A stretch of DNA of 64,000 bases from Isoperla grammatica (Eukaryota; Arthropoda; Insecta; Plecoptera; Perlodidae): contig OX246741.1 of the NCBI GenBank assembly GCA_945910005.1, positions 50,250,625 to 50,314,624 of the forward strand, written 5' to 3'. Within the stretch, counting starts at the first letter, position 1, and each line of letters starts with the position of its first letter. Shown here in pieces: positions 47,584-59,594 of the stretch. Under the pieces are notes generated by a model that saw only the letters and a program-made list of their open reading frames with translations, was not told the origin of the DNA and did no database searches. A program made the translations under genes and the position numbers.

Positions 47584-47723
47584 TATTTGAGAACAACGAA
47601 CAATGCCGGAGAAGCCGAAGCATTACACTGCGCGAAGGTATGGCCTGTCTGTGCAAAACATTATCATATGTGTTAAGAGCGTTCGGAAGTAGTTTTGAAG
47701 TTTTTAGTTATTATGAAAATTTA

Positions 47724-47953
47724 CTAACTTGCAGAGGGATGTCATATCTACGCATGGTATTAAGTACATTTGAGACAAGCCTGCTCAAAAATTATATACT
47801 CATGTTTGATATATGCAAATAAATCACAATTGGAAAAAATGTACAGCGAAATATTACGGAGAACCTGTTTAAAAATGGGTACATTATTTTTGAATAGGTT
47901 GGTGACAAATGTACTTAATACCATGCATAGATATGACATCCCTCTACAAGTAG
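47724..47953. mobile_element. Foldback element near palindrome centre (right arm)
   Basis: Mirror copy of 45911-46140, practically identical. Confidence 0.8.
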
Positions 47954-48939
47954 GCAAATATTTATAATAATCCTAGTATTAGTTTGAGAGTAATAAGTTG
48001 ACAGCCAATACATCTGTAAAACTCCTACTGCTGAACGCTCTTTAATGTAAGAATAAGTATAAGCATATTATGATTGGTGGGAAGAGAAACAAACTGTGGA
48101 GAGAGCGGTAGAAAAAGACATTGACATACAGATCTCAAAGGACAAATGCTAGGAGAATAAAGATTGATTGATTAAGGTCTTTTATTAAAAGGCGGGATTA
48201 AGGCTAGCGAAACCTTAACATCCATTCAACCCTTTTAAGGTGATACAGTACATGATAGACATTACATAATTCAGTAAGTACATAAAAGAGAGACAGTGTG
48301 AATATTTAAAAGAAATAATGTAAAAAATAAATAATAATGATGGTAACAGACGCATGAAAATTCCCATCTTAATTTAACTTAATGATAATTTTTTAAACAT
48401 AAAAATAATTCGCCTTAGGTAGATTATAGATAATTAATTGTAGAAAGAGAGGGGTGAAGAGTCATCCATGGCTAAGGTAGACCCGAGGCCTGAGTGAATG
48501 GTAGAAACATCCCTCCCACTACCAGACTTCATAGTTGAAAACAGGGACAGTTGATTTATTATATTGTTTTATTTATTATAATTTATTCCTGTTCATGCAT
48601 AATAAATAGGGGTTTTTAGAAAATAGCAGAGATCCAAGCAAAAGAAATGGTGGCATGTCTATATATACCCCCCTACTGAATGTTAAATTAAACATATAAA
48701 TGTTTGTAGTAAAACAGAGGAAAGAGGATAAAGCCAAACAATAATATGGCGAAAACCCAATAATGATGTAATATTCAAAACGGAAAGCAAATTTACAAAC
48801 GCAGTATTATAACAGAAAGTAAGGAAAACACTTCAAAAATATGAACACAGATTATTATAGGAGAAAAGTCGAACGTTATCAATACTTAAAAAACGTGTCG
48901 AAGCTTATAATGCCTTCCGGACGACAAGCTAAACTACAT
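47954..48939. other. Right-arm DNA without recognised genes
   Basis: Mirror of 44922-45910, including the possible retroposon tail (GATTGATTGATT at about 48163, then AAGGTC). Confidence 0.5.
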
Positions 48940-49557
48940 GCCTGTAATGTAATGTAATGTAATGTAATGTTATGTAATGTAATGTAATGTAATGTAATGT
49001 AATGTAATGTAATGTAATGTAATGTAATGTAATGTAATGTAATGTAATGTAATGTAATATAATGTAATGTAATGTAATGTAATGTAATGTCATGTAATGT
49101 CATGTTATGTCATGTAATGTCACGTAATGTCATGTGATGTCATGTAATGTAATGTAATGTAATGTAATGTTATTTAACGAAATGTAATGTAATGTAATGA
49201 AATGAAATGAAATGAAATGAAATGAAATGAAATGAAATGAAATGAAATGAAATGAAATGAAATGAAATGAAATGAAATGAAATGAAATGAAATGAAATGA
49301 AATGAAATGAAATGAAATGAAATGAAATGAAATGAAATGAAATGAAATGAAATGAAATGAAATGAAATAAAATGAAATGAAATGAAATGAAATGGAATGA
49401 AATGAAATGAAATGAAATGAAATGAAATGTAATGTAATGTAATGTAATGTAATGTAATGTTATGTAATGTAATGTAATGTAATGTAATGGAGTGTAATGT
49501 AATACAGAAATGTAATATAATGCAATAATGTAATGAAGTGTAATGTAATGTAAAGTG
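48940..49557. repeat. Pentanucleotide array (right arm)
   Basis: Mirror of 44283-44921: TGTAA units, TGAAA units at 49197-49428, then TGTAA. Slightly shorter than the left-arm array. Confidence 0.98.
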
Positions 49558-50197
49558 TAATGTGATATAAGCACGCGATACTTAGGATTATAATAGACCA
49601 ACACCTAAAATGGAATCGACATATATCATTCATATGCAAAAAATTGCGAAACACTCTTTATAAATACTATTATCTAAGAAATGTTATCTCACTGAAAACT
49701 CCACTGATAGTGTATAACGCCCTATTCCAATCAATCGCGCAATATGGCATTCTTGGTTGGGGAGGTGCATACAAATCGCACATTGAACCACTGTCAGTAA
49801 TACAAAAAACAGTCTAAAAAATAATCCTAAAAAAAACAAATTGTACCCATCGTCTCTCATTTTCTCAAACAACAATATACTAAACATTAGAAAATTATAT
49901 GTAAAGTCATTAATGAAATACGTATATCAGATAAAAAATAAAAATAATGGCCCATTAAAATACATATCTCATCATTTCAATACAAGGAAAAAAAGTAGAA
50001 AAAATCTTATAACCTATAAATCCTCAAAAGATCTAGCACAAAGAAATGCACTTTATTTAGGACCACTCATCTACAACAAATTACCCATACACATTACAAA
50101 TCAAACAAATTGTCTGGCATTTCAACACTTTCTCAAAAAATGGCTTATTACAACACCAATTAACACTATAGAAAACATAATTAATCACTTACAATAA
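49558..50197 (+). pseudogene. LINE RT C-terminal fragment (right arm)
   Basis: Plus-strand mirror of 43654-44290 with the same internal stop and frameshift. The 118-codon end (49841-50197) differs from the left-arm copy by two residues near the C-terminus (TIE for TKE, HLQ for HIQ). Shared lesions show it was already dead before duplication. Confidence 0.85.
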
Positions 50198-50764
50198 GTA
50201 GACAACACACTCACACACTTCACATATACTCAAACCAATAACTGTACCGATAATACACACAACACCAATTAGTATAACTGTGTTTCCTTATACTCACACA
50301 TGACTATTATAATCAGCAGTTGCAATTGAAATTATAATCGCAAAATCAAGGTCTTATTATTATTATTTTCTATCATATTTCATTCTAGTAACCTATAAGT
50401 AATAGAAATAGTAATAACAGTAGTTAAAAAATATAAAAAATAATATATATATATATTCCGTAAGTATCGTGCTTATAGATGCTTTAACGTGCTGGAGAAT
50501 GCCAGCGGCAAAGCATTTTCAACAAGTTACGGAACGCACCCGTAGTAACATGAGCCCATTTACCAAACAATGTAAAGCGCATTTACAGTTCCCGGATTGT
50601 TATTATTATTGGACATGGGTAGAACCATGTACTGAAAAGTTTCCCTTGTTCTCTCATGGAATAATGGCGGAATGCTTGGAAGTAGCTCAGCCCCGTCTGA
50701 GGGGAGGTTTACGGCTAAAGTAAGAGAGATCTCCCAACAGTTGTACTCCCGGGGGTGAACGATT
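50198..50764. other. Right-arm DNA without recognised genes
   Basis: Mirror of 43078-43653. Overlapping frames (50469-50723, 50560-50904) are identical in the left arm but lie on opposing strands and show no domain. Confidence 0.5.
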
Positions 50765-51042
50765 GCAGTCAGTGGCGTATCCAGGGAGGGATGGAGCACC
50801 CCCCTGCAAAATATCTGTTTATTAATATCAACATTTGTTGCATTAACTAAGAAGGAAATAATTGTACAACAATGCCAACATACCTCTAAGTGCAATAAAT
50901 TCAATGATTTTCTTAAAAATCTGGTTAAATTATCGCGTTCAGCAAATCATCTAATCTCATTCTAAAACATTTAAAACAATGCGAATTATATGTAGAAAAA
51001 TCGGTGCAGTAGTGCGGGGCTTCCCCCCCCCCCCCCCCCCCC
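50765..51042. mobile_element. Possible hAT-like end fragment with poly-C (right arm)
   Basis: Begins CAGTGGCGTATCCAGG at about 50770; a C run of about 19 lies at 51024-51042. Mirror of 42810-43077. Confidence 0.4.
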
Positions 51043-51948
51043 GTTACAGTTACAAAGTGCAGTTACAAAAGAAATACAATTTTGCTAACTTATTAGTTTT
51101 TTGTATTTTTTAACTGTAAAATTTCAAAGATTTATTTTTGAGCTTCATAATAGACTCAATGCATGATATGTTCATAAGTAAAATATAGATATTTGGGTTT
51201 TACGTCCCAAATTGTTGCAACTTGACTAATCGAGTGTGGGTGAACATACGATAATATGTTCCAATATTCTGGAATATTCAATATTCTGCTCCCATTCAAC
51301 AACCCTACAACGAGCAATCTCTGGCAATGACTAGATTTGTTTTATTCTTTGTAACGAAAGCCGATTTTGCAACATAAATACTCGTTTTATTGAAGTATTC
51401 CGACAGGCTCGTAAAGTAACAAAATAACGTTGACCGAAAGGCCACTTCATTTACTAAACCCACACATTTCTGGCTGGGATGAGATGGAAGATGCGATGGA
51501 AACGGTGCGTTTTAAAATGTGCGGTTTTATTAAATTAAGAGTCCTTAGTTTTAAAGCGGTCGAGTATTTTAATTAATTCACTGGGTTAACTGGCTTAATT
51601 CCCGACGGAGAAAATGTCCTTCAATTCCCATCGTCGAATGAAAATATAATTGCATTTTCCTAACTCTTACATAATTGTGTCAATGTTGGCAAGTTTTCCT
51701 TGTCTTAAAAATATTTGTGTCATTGTAAGGAAATTTTGTGAAGAACACAATTTAAAATGTGTAATATAAAGAACGTCCATATTTTTTTGAACAAAAACAT
51801 CTTTATAAAAGATTGAATTAAATATTAAATATTCTTCAGGATGACATATTTTTTTTTTTTTTTTACAATTGGGGTTTTAAAACAAGTTCAACCGACAGAA
51901 ATCGGTTCTGCAGACGGGGTTGAGATTAGCCTTAAGTCTAGATAGAAT
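51043..51948. other. Right-arm DNA without recognised genes
   Basis: Mirror of 41906-42809; a T run at 51849-51864. Confidence 0.5.
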
Positions 51949-52615
51949 CTTCGTCTTCGTCTTCGTCTTCGTCTTCGTCTTCGTCTTCGTCTTCGTCTTC
52001 GTCTTCGTCTTCGTCTTCGTCTTCGTCTTCGTCTTCGTCTTCGTCTTCGTCTTCGTCTTCGTCTTCGTCTTCGTCTTCGTCTTCGTCTTCGTCTTCGTCT
52101 TCGTCTTCGTCTTCAGCTTCGTCTTCGTCTTCGTCTTCGTCTTCGTCTTCGTCTTCGTCTTCGTCTTCGTCTTCGTCTTCGTCTTCGTCTTCGTCTTCGT
52201 CTTCGTCTTCGTCTTCGTCTTCGTCTTCGTCTTCGTCTTCGTCTTCGTCTTCGTCTTCGTCTTCGTCTTCGTCTTCGTCTTCGTCTTCGTCTTCATCTTC
52301 GTCTTCGTCTTCGTCTTCGTCTTCGTCTTCGTCTTCGTCTTCGTCTTCGTCTTCGTCTTCGTCTTCGTCTTCGTCTTCGTCTTCGTCTTCGTCTTCGTCT
52401 TCGTCTTCGCCTTCGTCTTCGTCTTCGTCTTCGTCTTCGTCTTCGTCTTCGTCTTCGTCTTCGTCTTCGTCTTCGTCTTCGTCTTCGTCTTCGTCTTCGT
52501 CTTCGTCTTCGTCTTCGTCTTCGTCTTCGTCTTCGTCTTCGTCTTCGTCTTCGCCTTCGTCTTCGTCTTCGTCTTCGTCTTCGTCTTCGTCTTCGTCTTC
52601 GTCTTCGTCTTCGCC
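51949..52615. repeat. (GTCTTC)n hexanucleotide array (right arm)
   Basis: About 111 units with scattered single variants (CAGCTTC, CATCTTC, CGCCTTC); longer than the left-arm array by about 84 bp. Confidence 0.98.
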
Positions 52616-53197
52616 TGGATGCAGTTGTTATACTTTTACCTATACGAGTGGACACAACTCAGCGAATACCTCTAGAAGTAGTAGGAGAAGTGAAATAATT
52701 GGTTGGATTGTGAAGACGTGTACGGGCAAGAATTAAATCCTATACGCGTTTGAATTTAAGAACACACATTCGAACATGCAATAACCATTAAAAATGTGTT
52801 TTACTATATAATCAATTGATAAACATGAATACGAGGAAATTTGTATCGCCATTAGACATTGTACATTTACACAAATAATATTCAATTACATCATTGATTA
52901 CATTCTATAAATTGCTAATTAAAAGCAATATTACAATCAAATATAGTTTTTATTTGTTCACTTACAGCATATACCCGTATTACGCTCACGGATATCAGAT
53001 TTTAATAAACATTGGACTACCAGTAGGCCATGTTCTTTCCGTCGAACGTAAATTAATTGTTTCCCAGCATCATTCTATCATGTTCGCATGATAATGTAAA
53101 CATTGTCCGTACATTTGGACAACGTACACAGACCCGTTTGTGTTAGTTAGCACAGAGTGTAATAATCGTATGCTAATTGTAATGACTGCCTAATTTA
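52616..53197. other. Right-arm DNA without recognised genes
   Basis: Near-identical mirror of 40741-41322. Confidence 0.5.
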
Positions 53198-53388
53198 GGC
53201 TGGTCCACACAGATTTTGAAGACATGATGCATAAGGTTTTAAGACGTTGTTTTAAAAACAACAATGAAAACAACGTCTTCAAACTAAAACTTTGTGTGAA
53301 CCCCAGTACGTGTTTCCTATGATCCAACTTTACGACTACGCGTTAAACCTTAAATCGTATGTCTTAAAAATCTGTGTTGACCAGCCCT
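53198..53388. mobile_element. MITE (GGCTGGTC ends), uninterrupted right-arm copy
   Basis: About 190 bp with TTA outside both ends (53195-53197; CTTA at 53387-53390, one base of ambiguity). Internal hairpin AAGACGTTGTTTT/AAAACAACGTCTT. It gives the empty-site comparison for the left-arm SINE. Confidence 0.75.
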
Positions 53389-54149
53389 TAGTCCCAGCAG
53401 TACCGCCTCACACTAAATGCTAATGATGCGCTAGGCCACCGGCTTTCATTAACGCCTGCGATACTTACCTTGAGCGAGGAGAAGGATGCGTGTCTTGGTG
53501 AGTGGGGGCGTTTTTAGGGGGGGGGGGGGGAAGGGGCGGGGAGATTGAAGGGCTAAAATGCTTAATGAGGCCTGAATCGCTCAAAAACACTAATTTTATG
53601 AATTTTGGTTGGAATCTCTACGAATACCAGCCAAATCCTGTTTCAATTTATTGTTTACTACGGAACGTGGAAACTTGTTCAGTTTTTATCGAAATCTTGC
53701 AACATGATGGAATTGTGCTTATTGGAGGCTGAAACGCTCAAAAGCACTTATTTAATAATCAATCTTGTGGGAGTCGAAAAAAGTAGATTCGTCAGTCATT
53801 TTAGCCACGAACAACATGTTAGCCAAATGTTTGAGGAACAGAACAACAGTTCAGAATGGGTACCGATTAGTGATGACATTGGGCACCCGGAAACCGGTTC
53901 CCATTTATCAACCCGGTTACGCACATGGCCTTATAGTCGCTTCCAAGAAGCACTCGTGTAACACTAGGGATCTGACATTTAGGGTCTATGCCCCTCTATT
54001 ATGTTTACACAGTTATCAATCGAGCCTATGCGTTTTACATCGAGCCTATTTGAAGGGTCACGAGACTCTGTTCAAAGTTAGTTTTGCTGAATACATTTTT
54101 TTCTGCTGAATAGAAGTTGGTAATGAGTATATTTTTAACAAAAAATATG
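53389..54149. other. Right-arm DNA, start of the diverged zone
   Basis: Mirror of 39657-40440 with roughly one mismatch in ten beyond about 53480. G run at 53517-53530. Overlapping plus-strand frames 53605-53961 and 53765-54109 have no recognisable domain. Confidence 0.45.
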
Positions 54150-54540
54150 CCCTAAAAACATGTTCCGAACCGGTTCCGAAGTGGAGGAACCGGTTCGAAT
54201 CTTCGGACCCGGCGAAATCACTAGTTACGATGTCAAGACATGTGTGTGACACAAAAACCGGTTCCAAACCAGTTCCGATTGGTTCCGAAGTGGAAGAACC
54301 GTTAACATCTCTAGTTCCGATGTCAAAAAATGTGTGTGACACTAAAACCGGTTCCGCACCGGTTACAACCGGTTCCGAAGTGGAGGAACCGGTAACACAT
54401 CTACTTCCGATGTCAAGAAATGTGTGTGGCACAAAACCGGTTCCGAACCGGTTCCGAAGTGGAGGAACCGGTTCAAACCTTTGGACCCAATGACGTCACT
54501 AGTTCCGATGTCAAGAAATGTGTGTGGTACCAACTAACCA
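54150..54540. repeat. Imperfect ~85-bp repeats rich in GAACCGGTTC (right arm)
   Basis: Four units with CCGATGTCAAGAAATGTGTG and CCGAAGTGGAGGAACCGG blocks, one more than clearly seen in the left arm. Confidence 0.8.
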
Positions 54541-54603
54541 TCGCGGCACTTATACTAGTTCTTCAGTGGATTGGGAGTAAGTTAGTAGAATTATTTTGAA
54601 AAG

Positions 54604-57180
54604 TGCGACATGGTTGCATTGTGTGTGTAGATTCTGTGTGCAGCTCTAGTGCGATGGTTGCATTGCGTGTGTAAATTCTGTGTGCAGCTCTAGTGCGATG
54701 GTTGCATTGCGTGTGTAGATTCTGTGTGCAGCTCTAGTGCGACATGGTTGCATTGCGTGTGTAGATTCTGTGTGCAGCTCTAGTGCGATGGTTGCATTGC
54801 GTGTGTAGATTCTGTGTGCAGCTCTAGTGCGATGGTTGCATTGCGTGTGTAGATTCTGTGTGCAGCTCTAGTGCGATGGTTGCATTGTGTGTGTAGATTC
54901 TGTGTGCAGCTCTAGTGCGATGGTTGCATTGTGTGTATAGATTCTCTGTGCAGCTCTAGTGCGATGGTTGCATTGCGTATGTAGATTCTGTGTGCAGCTC
55001 TAGTGCGATGGTTGCATTGCGTGTGTAGATTCTGTGTGCAGCTCTAGTGCGATGGTTGCATTGTGTGTATAGATTCTCTGTGCAGCTCTAGTGCGATGGT
55101 TGCATTGCGTGTGTAGATTCTGTGTGCAGCTCTAGTGTGATGGTTGCATTGCGTGTGTAGATTCTGTGTGCAGCTCTAGTGTGATGGTTGCATTGCGTAT
55201 GTAGATTATGTGTGCAGCTCTAGTGCGATGGTTGCATTGTGTGTATAGATTCTCTGTGCAGCTCTAGTGCGACGGTTGAATTGCGTGTGTAGATTCTGTG
55301 TGCAGCTCTAGTACGATGGTTGCATTGCGTGTGTAGATTCTGTGTGCAGCTCTAGTGCGATGGTTGCATTGTGTGTATAGATTCTCTGTGCAGCTCTAGT
55401 GCGATGGTTGCATTGCGTGTGTAGATTCTGTGTGCAGCTCTATTGCGATGGTTGCATTGCGTGTGTAGATTCTGTGTGCAGCTCTAGTGCGATGGTTGCA
55501 TTGCGTGTGTAGATTCTGTGTGCAGCTCTATTTCGATGGTTGCATTGTGTGTGTAGATTCTGTGTGCAGCTCTAGTGCGATGGTTGCATTGCGTGTGTAG
55601 ATTCTGTGTGCAGCTCTAGTGCGATGGTTGCATGGCGTGTGTAGATTCTGTGTGTAGCTCTAGTGCGATGGTTGCATTGCGTATGTAGATTCTGTGTGCA
55701 GCTCCAGTGCGATGGTTGCATTGCGTGTGTAGATTCTGTGTGCAGCTCTAGTGCGATGGTTGCATTGTGTGTGTAGATTCTGTGTGCAGCTCTAGTGCGA
55801 TGGTTGCATTGCGTATGTAGATTCTGTGTGCAGCTCTAGTGCGATGGTTGCATTGCGTGTGTAGATTCTGTGTGCAGCTCTAGTGCGATGGTTGCATTGC
55901 GTATGTAGATTCTGTGTGCAGCTCTAGTGCGATGGTTGCATTGCGTATGTAGATTCTGTGTGCAGCTCTAGTGCGATGGTTGCATTGCGTATGTAGATTC
56001 TGTGTGCAGCTCTAGTGCGATGGTTGCATTGTGTGTGTAGATTCTGTGTGCAGCTCTAGTGCGATGGTTGCATTGCGTGTGTAGATTCTGTGTGCAGCTC
56101 TAGTGCGATGGTTGCATTGCGTGTGTAGATTCTGTGTACAGCTCTAGTTCGTTGGTTGCATTGCGTGTGTAGATTCTGTGTGCAGCTCTAGTGCGATGGT
56201 TGCATTGCGTGTGTAGATTCTGTGTGCAGCTCTAGTGCTTTGGTTGCATTGTGTGTGTAGATTCTGTGTGCAGCTCTAGTGCGATGGTTGCATTGTGTGT
56301 GTAGATTCTGTGTGCAGCTCTAGTGCGATGGTTGCATTGCGTGTGTAGATCCTGTGTGCAGCTCTAGTGCGATGGTTGCATTGTGTGTGTAGATTCTGTG
56401 TGCAGCTCTAGTGCGATGGTTGCATTGCGTGTGTAGATCCTGTGTGCAGCTCTAGTGCGATGGTTGCATTGTGTGTGTAGATTCTGTGTTCAGCTCTAGT
56501 GCGATGGTTGCATTGCGTGTGTAGATTCTGTGTGCAGCTCTAGTGCGATGGTTGCATTGTGTGTGTAGATTCTGTGTGCAGCTCTAGTGCGATGGTTGCA
56601 TTGCGTGTGTAGAATCTGTGTGCAGCTCTAGTGCGATGGTTGCATTGCGTGTGTAGAATCTGTGTGCAGCTCTAGTGCGATGGTTGCATTGTGTGTGTAG
56701 ATTCTGTGTGCAGCTCTAGTGCGATGGTTGCATTGCGTGTGTAGATTCTGTGTGCAGCTCTAGTGCGATGGTTGCATTGTGTGTGCAGATTCTGTGTGCA
56801 GCTCTAGTGCGATGGTTGCATTGTGTGTGTAGACTCTGTGTGCAGCTCTAGTGCGATGGTTGCCTTGCGTGTGTAGATTCTGTGGGCAGCTCTAGTGCGA
56901 TGGTTGCATTGTGTGTGTAGATTCTGTGTGCAGCTCTAGTGCGATGGTTGCATTGCGTGTGTAGATTCTGTGTGCAGCTCTAGTGCGATGGGTGCTTTGC
57001 GTGTGTAGATTCTGTGTGGTTGCATTGTGTGTGTAGATTCTGTGTGCAGCTCTAGTGCGATGGTTGCATTGCGTGTGTAGATTCTGTGTGCAGCTCTAGT
57101 GCGATGGTTGCATTGTGTGTGCAGATTCTGTGTGCAGCTCTAGTGCGATGGTTGCATTGCGTGTGTAGATTCTGTGTGCT
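54604..57180. repeat. 44-bp satellite, about 58 units (right arm)
   Basis: Same unit as 38484-39317 in reverse complement (GATGGTTGCATTGCGTGTGT then AGATTCTGTGTGCAGCTCTA). Length about 2577 bp. Mostly 44-bp spacing with rare 47-bp units (GCGACATGG at 54742) and one truncated unit near 57010. Variant types GTGTATAGATTCTCTG and GCGTATGTAG recur at intervals, suggesting multi-unit duplications. Confidence 0.97.
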
Positions 57181-58734
57181 TGATGGAAAGTATTGGCTCT
57201 CTTGTGTGTAAATATAATAACACATGACAAAATTTTATTGGTAATTTTAAGTAAAAGACATTTTTATTGAAACTTGGCTACATCCATAAAATAGAACATT
57301 AAAATCCTCATGGAATATCTACTTTATTTACTTGCGCCATTTACCAAACCAATAGCGTAATAAATCACATAATACCACACAAAACGTAAATAGAAAGATG
57401 TTATGGTTGGCCAGGGGGGGGGGGGTGCATTGGTATAGACGAAGAAACAAAATATACGTTCCAGTCATTGCTTTTCAGTAACAACTAGTAAAGTATGTAT
57501 TACACTATTTATAACAATTGATATACTCCAGTTATTGCTGTCGTTGATTTTGTTTTTGTGTTTTAACATAATAAAACGAAATTTTCACTAAACGAGACTT
57601 TAAAACAAACATCTCGTGTACTGATAATACGATTTTAAATAAGAAATGTCTTACAAACGTACAAAATGCGAATCATCACTACTTTTTCCGAGTCCCTCAT
57701 CGGATTCCTTACATGGAAGAGAGGAAGGAACGGGGGATACAGGTGAAGAGGACGGAAACAGGAGGGTGGGAGGGCAAGAGGGGAAGAGAGTATATTGGGA
57801 AACCCCCTCCCACCCTTTAGGCCACCACGAAAGGTTTCGTACGTGCCCGGATGTTATAGCCTAACGTTTTCAGGCGTCCCTCGATAGGAAGCTATAAACT
57901 TAATATCGTGGTAAAATGACCAGTTACATTTTAACTGCCTAACTTAAGACATAACAAGTGCAGGAGAGCTTACGAGAAAACTAGTCCTTGTCATTGACAA
58001 TGTGTTTCACTTAAGTTTATCGTTGCATATCAGGCCATTAAATGGTAACGATAAGTGATAACAGGACGCAGGTGACAAAATATGTGACATTGTCAGGGTT
58101 TCCATGTATGGTCTTGTCGGGTACTATAAACGAGACATTTTAAAGCCAAAACTAATATGTTTTTATAGCGGCTTTGTACATAAAAAATATCTTCGCATAT
58201 GAAAATGTCAATTTTATCTTTTGTTTTATATATCAATTTAAAGTAAATTAGGTGTGTTTTTAATTTGTCTTGTAAATTTATTTAATAATTTTGCTTGAGA
58301 TCGAAATCTTTAACATGTTTTAATTCACAATTTAATAATTCAAATTCAAATTCTTTCATTCCGTGTAAATACAATATATAATTCATATAATATAACTCCG
58401 TACAAACGATCATAACTTATTAGAATCTCCACCATGTAAGAAATCTTTTGAGTGGTGAAGATATCTATTGGGTGTGAATCAAATATTAACATATGTATTA
58501 TTTTTCTTGTAAGTGATATATTACATGTTGGAAAAGTAGAAAATATAAAATACACACCTGCGTAGGATTGGGGAAAAAATGGAAAACTCAACAAGTCCTA
58601 ACCAGAAAGCTAAATTCGTTGTTTGAACTTTGATCCTTTTAACTCAAACGTTTCCACGAAATTCAGTTCAAAGTATTGAGTGTCCCCCCCTTCCCCCCCC
58701 CCCCCCCACCACCCCCCCCCCCACGACCCATCAA
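57181..58734. other. Right-arm DNA without recognised genes
   Basis: Diverged mirror of 36481-38483. C and G runs at 57413-57424 and 58684-58725 differ in length from the left arm. Confidence 0.5.
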
Positions 58735-58982
58735 TCCGGAGCGACCATTTGTACGCGAGACAATAAGTCGGGAGGTCGCTGGTTCGATTCCGGCCACCGG
58801 CAGTCCTGAATGAAAGTTTATTCCGAGGTTTTCGTCAGTCGTGAAGGCGAATACTGGGATTGAGTCATACTAACAGCCCTCGGACATTCCTTCTCAGCTA
58901 TCTTAACACCCTAATAACCTAGTTAGTCGCCTGAAGAGGGGCACATAAAGCTGGTGTGCACCCTGTAACGGGTATTCATTCT
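58735..58982 (+). mobile_element. SINE family B, right-arm copy
   Basis: Mirror of 36229-36480. B box GGTTCGATTCC at 58781, body to CTGTAACGGGTATTC. A short deletion near 58946 removes part of the CACATCAGGTGAAGC-type block. Confidence 0.85.
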
Positions 58983-59536
58983 AAAAATTATTAAATATTA
59001 TATGAGGGTGGTGCAAGTATTTGGAATTATCTTATACCCCTCCGATTATTCGATAGACGCATATTTTTTATTGAACCTTGTGTAAAAAGAAAATCAATAA
59101 TTATAAGTCGCTTTTATGCTATGAAACATTTTTTCCTGGTTACACATGTATAAGTGAAGTGTTTTACTTACCGGGGTTTTACTTCAAACTCGTCTCAATC
59201 CTTAATTTTATAAAATATTTTCAATTTCAGCTTCGTTATTCATTCTCGACAGAATTCACAACTCAGCCCGTCAAGTTTCAGCCCAATACATCACGACTTC
59301 CACCCGGGTTGGTTCCCTCCCCTTCCCCTCTCCCTCTTCCCGTTCCCCCCTCTACCATTACATCACACCAGGAACAAATTCTTCGTCATTTCATGGGAAC
59401 TAGTTTTTTTCGTCTTTAAAACGTGTCCAATATAGATACATCATCCTCGTTTTAACAGCCAAGTAAGTATCTACAAGTTGAGAGTCTGCACAGAAGTGAT
59501 AAGTGGACTGTATTTTAGAATAAGATATATATATAT

Positions 59537-59560
59537 ATCTTATTCATATCTCATTCATAT

Positions 59561-59590
<30 letters not shown>
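59537..59590. repeat. (AT)n-rich palindrome at outer junction
   Basis: TATATCTTATTCATATCTCA then long TA repeats. With the preceding GAATAAGATATA it forms a small palindrome at the edge of the right arm. Confidence 0.9.

Positions 59591-59594
<4 letters not shown>

Larger units (their letters stand above)
47587..59536. repeat. Giant inverted repeat, right arm
   Basis: Reverse complement of 35681-46277. About 1.35 kb longer, mostly because its 44-bp satellite is about 1.75 kb longer, offset by lacking the left arm's foldback element and SINE tail. It begins with TTGAGAACAACG and runs out in a TA-rich stretch. Confidence 0.97.
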
